A stretch of 11,764 bases of DNA from GCA-003244245 sp036279835 (GTDB taxonomy: Bacteria; Actinomycetota; Actinomycetes; Mycobacteriales; Pseudonocardiaceae): NCBI GenBank assembly GCA_036279835.1, contig DASUII010000235.1, positions 1-11,764 on the forward strand. Direction: 5' to 3'. A program made the position numbers and the translations under genes. The notes beneath the pieces were generated by a model, which saw only the letters and a program-made list of their open reading frames with translations, was not told the origin of the DNA and searched no databases. Of the stretch, positions 7,217-11,764 are shown in pieces (the first letter of the stretch is position 1; the number at the start of each line of letters is the position of its first letter).

Positions 7217-7816
7217 ATGGGCTGGACCATCGATCAGACCAGCCATCGACTCCTGTGTGATGCGCTACGTGAGACCGTCCATGCCGGGCCTGGCGCCGTC
7301 GATTGGCCCGGATCGATCCGGTATCGGGCCAGTGCCGTGTTGTATATGCTGTTGCTCGATCACCCCATCGACCGGCGCGGCCGCTGTCGATCCTGCCGCC
7401 GCTCAGGCGCGATGATCGGGCTCCGACGCAGACCTTGCCGTATCTATGCGCGGGCTAGCTACTGGCTGCTGCGTCAACCCGATGACACGCTGCTGTCCCA
7501 CCTCGCGAACGAGGTGGGAGAAGACAGCCCGCTTTCACGAGGTGCAGCAAATCCGCCTCACCGATCTGATCTGACCCTGACGGCTCGGATTGATTCCAGT
7601 AACACTGACGTGCTGCCCAGGATCATGGCCTATCCACGCACTGATCCATCGCAGACCCCGGCCGTTGCAATCTCGCTTGCGCCCTACGAATTCCGCGAGG
7701 CAGGACGGCCGGAACCGCATCACGGCGGGACCGGGGAGCTTTTCCCGACAGCCCTCGGTTCCGCCGTGTCCCACGCGATGACCTACCGCGATCCCGCCCC
7801 GATGGATCGTTGGTGA
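7217..7816 (+). CDS. Hypothetical protein with Cys/Arg-rich module
   Basis: 199 residues, start fixed by a near-consensus ribosome binding site. The first ~90 residues look folded: a helical region (VLYMLLLDHP) followed by H49, C57, C60 and C74 in an Arg-rich context (GRCRSCRR ... RRPCRIY), a spacing compatible with one bound metal and with nucleic acid contact. Residues 85-110 form another helix. The rest, from about 110, is Pro/Ser/Thr-rich, contains DVLPRIMAYPRTDPSQTP and appears disordered. No signal peptide or membrane segment is present. I do not recognise a named family, though it resembles small uncharacterised actinobacterial proteins with a similar Cys-Arg core. It is the first gene of the plus-strand cluster, 16 bases before the next ORF, so a regulatory role for that cluster is conceivable but unproved. 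Confidence 0.7.
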   Translation: MGWTIDQTSHRLLCDALRETVHAGPGAVDWPGSIRYRASAVLYMLLLDHPIDRRGRCRSCRRSGAMIGLRRRPCRIYARASYWLLRQPDDTLLSHLANEVGEDSPLSRGAANPPHRSDLTLTARIDSSNTDVLPRIMAYPRTDPSQTPAVAISLAPYEFREAGRPEPHHGGTGELFPTALGSAVSHAMTYRDPAPMDRW

Positions 7817-7832
7817 TCACCGGAGGCATGCC

Positions 7833-7880
7833 ATGGCTGCGGTAACGGCAGAGATCGATGAGCAGGAAGGCGCCTTGTGA
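7833..7880 (+). CDS. Possible 15-residue coupled leader ORF
   Basis: A very short ORF, ATG to TGA, encoding MAAVTAEIDEQEGAL. GGAGG at 7822-7826 lies six bases before the ATG, a good ribosome binding site, and its stop overlaps the next GTG as TTGTGA. This GTGA coupling resembles the other junctions in the window, which is why it is listed. It may be a translated leader that feeds ribosomes to the next gene, or the remnant of a longer gene. Chance occurrence cannot be excluded. Confidence 0.35.
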   Translation: MAAVTAEIDEQEGAL

Positions 7881-8317
7881 TCCGGGAGGACCGAGAGCTA
7901 CTCGCAGAGCTAGCCCGGCTCAACAGTGATATGACGCCACTGGCCATGCGCATTATGGACGATAGCGCCAGTGCCGCTGAGCAGCAGGACTATGCGCAGC
8001 GCTTGATTATAGCTGGTGAGCGCCTGCGGCGGCGGGTCACCGCGACGTGCGGAGCGGTTATAGACGGTGAATTTTGTGGCAACGGACCGCTTACCCTTCC
8101 GGTGCTTACTGTAGAGCCCCATCGGGAGCCGTTTGGAACATGTAATAAGGCTACGACAAGGAAAGGGGGAGCAGACGTGGCCAATAACAGCGGTAGTCAG
8201 GGGAAGCACGAGGACGAAGAAGAGAAGCGGCGCGACAGCGACGGCCAATGGGATAAGGATAGAGGGATTCCACCGGAATCCGACTCCGGCAAGCACGGCA
8301 GCGACGACGACAGGTGA
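7877..8317 (+). CDS. Small helical hypothetical protein, open in frame into the charged peptide
   Basis: 146 codons from a GTG that overlaps the preceding short ORF. Residues 1-52 form two charged helices (EDRELLAELARLNSDM, then AAEQQDYAQRLIIAGERLRRR), a pattern I associate with small uncharacterised actinobacterial proteins of about 70-90 residues. Residues 53-86 (ending TVEPHREPFG) look like the natural C-terminus of that protein, but no stop codon follows. Translation continues in the same frame through a Lys/Gly-rich linker into the 46-residue peptide starting at codon 101. The gene has AT-richer codons (ATA, ATT, TTG) than its neighbours, hinting at different ancestry. It may make one 146-residue fusion, or a ~100-residue region may have lost its stop while the peptide is made from its own start. 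Function unknown. Confidence 0.55.
   Translation: MIREDRELLAELARLNSDMTPLAMRIMDDSASAAEQQDYAQRLIIAGERLRRRVTATCGAVIDGEFCGNGPLTLPVLTVEPHREPFGTCNKATTRKGGADVANNSGSQGKHEDEEEKRRDSDGQWDKDRGIPPESDSGKHGSDDDR
8162..8171 (+). promoter_or_regulatory. Internal ribosome binding site before the charged peptide
   Basis: AAAGGGGGAG ends five bases before the GTG at 8177. It lies inside a longer open frame, where such a purine run would be unexpected unless used, and supports separate translation of the 46-residue peptide. Confidence 0.6.
8177..8317 (+). CDS. Candidate imiditide-type RiPP precursor peptide
   Basis: 46 residues from a GTG with a strong ribosome binding site at 8162-8171. The peptide is extremely hydrophilic: 14 Asp/Glu against 8 Lys/Arg, no Cys, and only a single Trp (W25) and Ile (I31). 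The C-terminal half contains SDGQWDKDRGIPPES followed by DSGKHGSDDD. D22-G23 and D36-S37 are the most plausible aspartimide sites, because Asp-Gly and Asp-Ser are the sequences most prone to succinimide formation. The TGA overlaps the methyltransferase GTG by four bases, so the two are translationally coupled. In known imiditide clusters an acidic linear precursor lies directly beside one PIMT-like methyltransferase; this matches in layout and charge. Codons are AT-rich for this genome (AAT, AGT, GAT AAG GAT AGA, ATT CCA). Modification is inference; a Ser/Thr-poor and Cys-free sequence argues against a lanthipeptide. Confidence 0.6.
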   Translation: MANNSGSQGKHEDEEEKRRDSDGQWDKDRGIPPESDSGKHGSDDDR

Positions 8318-9441
8318 GCGAGCACGCGTCGTTGCGGCGACGGCTCATGGACGAGTTGGCCGCCAGTGGTGACCTCACCCCGCAGTGGCGGCCAGCTTTC
8401 GAGGCGGTGCCCCGTCACCTGTTCATCCCGGATCTGGTGTGGCGCGAGGAACACACGCTGGTCCCGCTGCGCAGATCCGACGACCCGGCGACGTGGCTGG
8501 AGGTGGCCTACGCGAACAGTCCGGTGATCACCCAAGTAGACGATGGGCATCCGGTCGGACCGGGCTTGATCGGGAACGAGATCTCCAGTTCAGCGAGCAA
8601 ACCGACCGTGGTGGCGCGGATGCTGGCCGCGTTGCGGGTCGAGCCGGGGATGTCGGTGTTGGAGATCGGGACTGGTACCGGCTACCAGGCCGCGCTGCTC
8701 GCGCACCGTCTCGGCGGCCGGAACGTGACCTCGATCGAGATCGACGCTGCCATCGTTGCTCAGGCCTGCAAAGTGCTCAGCGACGCCGCATACGGCGCCG
8801 TCACCGTGGTTACCTGCGACGGTGCAGCCGGATATTTGCCACACGCTCCGTACGACCGGGTGATCGCCACTGTGGGCGCCTGTGACGTGCCGCCAGCGTG
8901 GGTAGCACAGACCAAACCTGGCGGTCGAATTGTGCTTTCTTGGGCAACTGAATATCACAACGGTGGGTTGCTTGCATTGACCGTCGCTAACGACGGGACA
9001 GCCTCCGGTGGCATCGTCGGCAATGTGGCGTTCATGCTGCTGCGCGACCAGCGCAGCCGCTACACGTCACTCCGCGACGCGATCTATGACGAAGACCGAG
9101 CACTTATCACCAGCACCGATGTGCACCCCTACCACGTCGCGGGTGACTATGACGCATCCTTCGCGATCGGCGTGCGTGTCCCTCGTTGTCGAAACATCTA
9201 CCGCCGCCCCGCGACCGGTGAGGAGTTCCAGCTCTATTTCGTGGACGCCTGGTCACGGTCGTGGGCCTGCCTACACTACTTGCCCAATGCCAGCGAGTAT
9301 CAGGTGCGTCAATTGGGGCCGCGCCGACTCTGGAAGGAAGTAGAGGCCGCCTACCATTGGTGGATCGGTGCAGGTCGCCCTCCTGCCAGCCAATGGACGT
9401 TCACCGTGACACCCACAGGGCAACGCATCGAACTGACCTGA
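8314..9441 (+). CDS. PIMT-like O-methyltransferase with long C-terminal extension
   Basis: 375 residues from a GTG overlapping the peptide stop. Residues ~5-225 are a protein-L-isoaspartate O-methyltransferase-like SAM domain: N-terminal AFEAVPRHLFIPD at 28-40, motif I VLEIGTGTGYQAALLA at 115-130, SIEID at 140-144, and KPGGRIVLSW at 201-210. The PIMT substrate region is recognisable at 88-103 (NEISSSASKPTVVARM) in place of the housekeeping S-x-SQPxxVA form. Residues ~225-375 are an extra domain rich in Arg and Trp, absent from repair PIMTs but typical of PIMT homologues in lasso, graspetide, lanthipeptide (including FxLD-type) and imiditide clusters. The expected reaction is Asp methylation of the neighbouring peptide, followed by spontaneous closure to an aspartimide. 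The basic extension would suit an acidic partner. No ATP-grasp, lasso cyclase or lanthionine enzyme is present in the window. Confidence 0.85.
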   Translation: MSEHASLRRRLMDELAASGDLTPQWRPAFEAVPRHLFIPDLVWREEHTLVPLRRSDDPATWLEVAYANSPVITQVDDGHPVGPGLIGNEISSSASKPTVVARMLAALRVEPGMSVLEIGTGTGYQAALLAHRLGGRNVTSIEIDAAIVAQACKVLSDAAYGAVTVVTCDGAAGYLPHAPYDRVIATVGACDVPPAWVAQTKPGGRIVLSWATEYHNGGLLALTVANDGTASGGIVGNVAFMLLRDQRSRYTSLRDAIYDEDRALITSTDVHPYHVAGDYDASFAIGVRVPRCRNIYRRPATGEEFQLYFVDAWSRSWACLHYLPNASEYQVRQLGPRRLWKEVEAAYHWWIGAGRPPASQWTFTVTPTGQRIELT

Positions 9442-9454
9442 CCAACCCCAGCGT

Positions 9455-9516
9455 TCCCGAACTCCACAGCAGAGCTGTTCCACGGCAGCCGGACAGCTCT
9501 GCTGTGGAGTTCGGGA
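9455..9516. terminator. Perfect 24-bp hairpin between convergent genes
   Basis: Left arm 9455-9478 and right arm 9493-9516 are perfect reverse complements, with a 14-base loop at 9479-9492. The left arm begins TCCCGAACTCC. The hairpin lies 14 bases after the methyltransferase stop and 24 bases before the end of the convergent SnoaL-like gene. That position suits a bidirectional transcription terminator of the T-tract-free actinomycete type. A 24-bp uninterrupted stem is longer than most, so it could also be a palindromic repetitive element reused as a terminator. Confidence 0.75.
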
Positions 9517-9539
9517 GCCTCAGAGCGCTATTGATCCGA

Positions 9540-9953
9540 TCACGCTTGCCAGACCAGGTCGAAGGCGGGTGGGTCCAGGGGCAGCAGCCAGCATTCCGCG
9601 ATCCGGTCGCCGACGAATCGATAGAGACCGAGCGTGGACCAGTGATGCTCGACGCCGGCAATGGTCGCGGTGCCGTCGATCAGGACGCCGACGTGGCCTT
9701 GATCGCCGGTGAGGGTCTCGCGCGGATGCATCCGGAAGGTGCCGGAAGCGATATCCCGGCGGCGGGCCAGGTAGTCCAGAACCTCGTCAACTCCGAGGTA
9801 GTCGCCGGCGATGGCGTTGCGGCCGGGGACGTGCCAGGCGACGTCCGGGGTGAACAGCTCACGGACAGCGACGTCAGCAGTGGTTCCGGCGTAGAAGCCG
9901 CCGAGAGTTCCGTGCATGCGATCGAGGAGCGCCTGGGCGGGGAGCTCGTTCAC
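9540..9953 (-). CDS. SnoaL/NTF2-like fold protein
   Basis: 137 residues from the GTG at 9953; the frame is open to 10040 but that extension overlaps the YeiH remnant. The sequence matches the SnoaL-like, NTF2-type cone fold: an N-terminal helix (LLDRMHGTLGGFYAG), the strand and loop AWHVPGRNAIAGDYLGVDEV, and a C-terminal sheet ending LGLYRFVGDRIAECWLLPLD. The fold serves small cyclases, isomerases and binding proteins, and the sequence does not say which. No good ribosome binding site is seen, so it was probably translated by coupling to the YeiH-type gene 29 bases upstream, which is now broken. It may therefore be poorly expressed. Apparently intact itself. Confidence 0.75.
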   Translation of the reverse strand: MNELPAQALLDRMHGTLGGFYAGTTADVAVRELFTPDVAWHVPGRNAIAGDYLGVDEVLDYLARRRDIASGTFRMHPRETLTGDQGHVGVLIDGTATIAGVEHHWSTLGLYRFVGDRIAECWLLPLDPPAFDLVWQA

Positions 9954-9982
9954 CTGGCGGAGGCTAACCCGCCGGGCAGCAA

Positions 9983-10207
9983 TCAGATCGTGCCGGTCAG
10001 GGCCTGCAGAGCGAGGCTGCTGGTCGCCACGGCCACCCATAGCAGCGCTCCCAACAGCAACGGGCAGCGTCCGGCCTTGCGCATGTCAGCCGACCGAAGC
10101 GACAGCCCGATCCCGGCCAGCGCAGTAGTGATCAGGAATGTGCCCAACACCGAAAGCGCCGGGTGCCAGGAGGTCGGGATCAGCCCGAGGCTGTCCAGGC
10201 CAGCAAC
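9983..10207 (-). pseudogene. C-terminal remnant of a YeiH-type putative sulfate exporter
   Basis: About 74 codons encode the end of a UPF0324/YeiH-type membrane protein. Recognisable pieces are LSVLGTFLITTALAGIGLS (a membrane helix), the basic RSADMRKAGRCPLLLG turn and the last helix LLWVAVATSSLALQAL, with a proper TGA. Whole proteins of this family are over 300 residues with about ten membrane helices, so more than three quarters are missing. Homology fades at about 10207, exactly where the oppositely oriented GntR remnant begins. Upstream reading in this frame is only antisense of that regulator. The fragment cannot make a transporter. It is read ahead of the SnoaL-like gene, so the pair was probably an operon before the deletion. 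Confidence 0.65.
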
Positions 10208-10736
10208 GTGGCGGCACAAGCACTCGACCGGACTAGTGGGCAGCCCTTCTGGCAACAGCTGCAACACGCGCTGGTCGCCCGGCTCGCGGCGGGGGAGTTC
10301 GCCGACCACTTCGTCGGCGAACGACGCCGTCGTCGCCGACCGCCTCGGCCTTGACGCGTCGGCGCCGCTGGTCTACCTCGAACGCCTGCGTCTAGCGGGC
10401 GACGAGCCGCTCGCGCTGGACCGGGTGTGGCTGCCGGCCGCGCTCGCCGCGCCGCTGCTGGGCGCCGACTTCACCCACACTAGCCTCTACGCCGAGCTGG
10501 CCACCCGCGCCGGGATACGACTGGACCGCGGGCACGAGGACGTCCACGCGGTGGTTCCCACCCCCGCCGAACGTGCCCAACTGCGTTGTCCGCCCGGCAC
10601 GGCGGCGTTTTCCATCAACCGGCGCAGCCTCGCCCAGGGCCGCCCGGTCGAATGGCGCCATACCCTGGTGCGTGGCGACCGGTTCGCGCTGGCCGCAGAC
10701 TTCGCCGCAGGAACCGGCTATCGCCTCACCCAGTAG
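10208..10736 (+). pseudogene. GntR/UTRA-family regulator with internal deletion and frame change
   Basis: Two parts of a GntR regulator lie in different frames. The head begins at a GTG (10208) and runs LDRTSGQPFWQQLQHALVAR and LAAGEFADHFVGE to about 10321, the first helix of the GntR DNA-binding domain. The tail, from about 10324 in another frame, is a complete UTRA effector domain: NDAVVADRLGLDASAPLVYL, then DEPLALDRVWLPAALAAPLL, ending EWRHTLVRGDRFAL and the stop at 10736. The recognition helix, wing and linker, roughly 80-100 residues in relatives, are missing, and the deletion is not a multiple of three. Read as it stands the head stops at about 10354 after an Arg/Pro tail. The gene cannot make a DNA-binding regulator. 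Its last 19 bases overlap the convergent amidase gene. Confidence 0.75.
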
Positions 10737-11764
10737 TCCTCGATCACGACGTCGTCGGCGTCGACGAAGGCGTGCCGGTGGTTGAAGGAGATCTCCACGT
10801 AGCGTCGGTCACCCATTACCAGAGTGTGATAGCCCGGCATAGCGCCACCGTCGAACGTCGCGTAGTAGTAGTCCCCGCGGTGTGGCTCCACGCCGAGGTA
10901 GACCTGCCCGGCGGGGACCGTGTACTGCAGCGGCACGACCGTGGTCACCGGGACCGTTGCCGGGTAAGCGTCCGCCTCCGGGTAGGCGGTGCCGTAGACC
11001 GGGATGGCCGAGCGTCCGGGCCGGGGCGTGACGAGCGTGCCGTGTTCCGGTGCGCTCACCCGGGTCTCCAGCCAGGCTATCCGGCCGCCGAACCAGATCG
11101 CCGTCCACTTGCCGCGGCGCGCGGCCACGACGAAGGACTGCCCGGCGACCGCCCTGGCCGACCAGTCCGCAACCCGGGTGGTGCCTGGGGAACCGTCTGG
11201 GTGCAGCGCCGGGTCCCCGACCAGCGCAGCGTCGGCGCTCGGCTCGGTGCGCAGGTAGACGACGTTGCTGCCCTGCGGCGGCAGATCGGTGCAGCTGTTA
11301 GCAGTGCAGCTGCGCAGTGGCTCGACGTTGGTGTCGAAACGCGGCGCGATCGTCAGCACCGGTGGGTCGGAGACACGCGCAGCGAGGACGGCCAGAGGCG
11401 CTCCGTGCAGCGGCGCACCCAGCAGGTCGAAGTAGTGGCCCCAGTCCCAGTACGGGCCGGGGTCGTAGTGCATCGCGGCGACTCCGCGCGGTGTGGTGCC
11501 GGGTATCTCCTCGTGGCCCAGGATGTGTTCCCGGTCCAGCGGGATGTGGTAGCGCGCCGCAAGGTAGCGCACCAACCGGGCGGAGGACTGATACATCGCC
11601 TCGGTGTACCAGTGGGCACCGTCGGCGAGGACTCCCTCGTGTTCGATGCCGATGGAGTGCATGTTGAACCAGTAGTTGCCAGCCTGGTGCGCGATGTCCT
11701 TGGTGTGGACGAGTTGGGTGATCTCGCCGTCGGAGGACCGGATCAGGTAGTGCGTCGACACTCC
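10718..11764 (-). CDS. N-acetylmuramoyl-L-alanine amidase (Amidase_2/PGRP), start outside window
   Basis: Partial gene: 348 codons are visible and the frame is open at the right edge. The GTG at 11761 lies within the conserved STHYLIRSSDGEITQLV strand, so the true start, any signal peptide and the first zinc-ligand His lie beyond 11764. Numbering from that GTG, E40 in NMHSIGIEHEG, H83 in ILGHEEIPGT and D100 in MHYDPGPYWDW correspond to the catalytic Glu and the remaining zinc ligands of AmpD/T7-lysozyme-type amidases. These cleave the bond between muramic acid and the stem peptide L-Ala. A region at ~165-235 (VVYLRTEPSADAALVG ... GKWTAIWFGGRIAWLE) looks like an SH3-type wall-binding domain, followed by a further beta-rich ~110-residue tail. 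The domain layout suggests an exported wall enzyme. Confidence 0.88.
   Translation of the reverse strand, partial: GVSTHYLIRSSDGEITQLVHTKDIAHQAGNYWFNMHSIGIEHEGVLADGAHWYTEAMYQSSARLVRYLAARYHIPLDREHILGHEEIPGTTPRGVAAMHYDPGPYWDWGHYFDLLGAPLHGAPLAVLAARVSDPPVLTIAPRFDTNVEPLRSCTANSCTDLPPQGSNVVYLRTEPSADAALVGDPALHPDGSPGTTRVADWSARAVAGQSFVVAARRGKWTAIWFGGRIAWLETRVSAPEHGTLVTPRPGRSAIPVYGTAYPEADAYPATVPVTTVVPLQYTVPAGQVYLGVEPHRGDYYYATFDGGAMPGYHTLVMGDRRYVEISFNHRHAFVDADDVVIEDYWVRR

Noticed and set aside
8177..9441. FxLD-type lanthipeptide system
   Set aside because: The methyltransferase resembles that family, but the peptide has no Cys and no lanthionine dehydratase or cyclase is in the window.
8314..9441. Housekeeping PIMT protein-repair enzyme
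   Set aside because: Repair PIMTs are about 210-230 residues. This one has a ~150-residue extra domain, an altered substrate motif and a coupled peptide gene.
9954..10040. Longer N-terminus for the SnoaL-like protein
   Set aside because: The extension is coded across the end of the YeiH remnant and has no family similarity. The GTG at 9953 begins just before the conserved helix.
9261..10736. A 491-codon open frame on the plus strand read as one protein
   Set aside because: It overlaps the methyltransferase end, a hairpin, and antisense of the SnoaL-like gene and YeiH remnant. Only the part after about 10324 has protein-like homology (UTRA domain).
1..11764. tRNA genes, CRISPR arrays, transposases or integrases
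   Set aside because: I saw no cloverleaf pattern, no regularly spaced repeat array, and no transposase or recombinase motif on either strand.

Overview
High-GC actinomycete DNA: GC-rich third positions, GTG starts, GTGA stop/start overlaps, and families such as HTH-TPR regulators, DUF2127 and GntR/UTRA that are common in Actinobacteria. No rRNA, tRNA, CRISPR array or intact mobile element is visible. The order cannot be fixed; a Pseudonocardiales- or Streptosporangiales-like host is only a guess.

Left block (38-7053, all minus strand). This is a tightly packed, probably co-transcribed run. In transcription order it holds an XRE-type helix-turn-helix regulator, a TPR-like regulator half, an S9 prolyl-oligopeptidase-type peptidase, an aldo/keto reductase, a Tat-exported phosphoesterase, a DUF2127 membrane protein and a DUF1345 membrane protein. 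Most junctions are GTGA overlaps or gaps of 1-30 bases. The first two ORFs look like one HTH-TPR regulator split by a single-base frameshift near 6550.

Centre (7054-9441, plus strand). Beyond a divergent promoter region with a 7-bp inverted repeat lies a small cluster. It contains a Cys/Arg-rich hypothetical protein, a tiny coupled ORF, a ~100-residue helical hypothetical domain that runs in frame into a highly charged 46-residue peptide with its own strong ribosome binding site, and a protein-L-isoaspartate methyltransferase (PIMT)-like enzyme with a long C-terminal extension. A short acidic peptide overlapping by 4 bp with a single PIMT-like enzyme is the layout of imiditide-type RiPP clusters, whose product carries an aspartimide. 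This is the most exciting content of the window. The S9 peptidase in the divergent operon is a conceivable processing protease, and the split regulator a conceivable local switch.

Right block (9442-11764). A perfect 24-bp hairpin separates the methyltransferase from a convergent SnoaL-like protein gene. Next come a decayed C-terminal piece of a YeiH-type putative sulfate exporter, a GntR/UTRA regulator with a large internal deletion and frame change, and a peptidoglycan N-acetylmuramoyl-L-alanine amidase cut by the right window edge. No stretch longer than about 165 bases lacks a gene or gene remnant.
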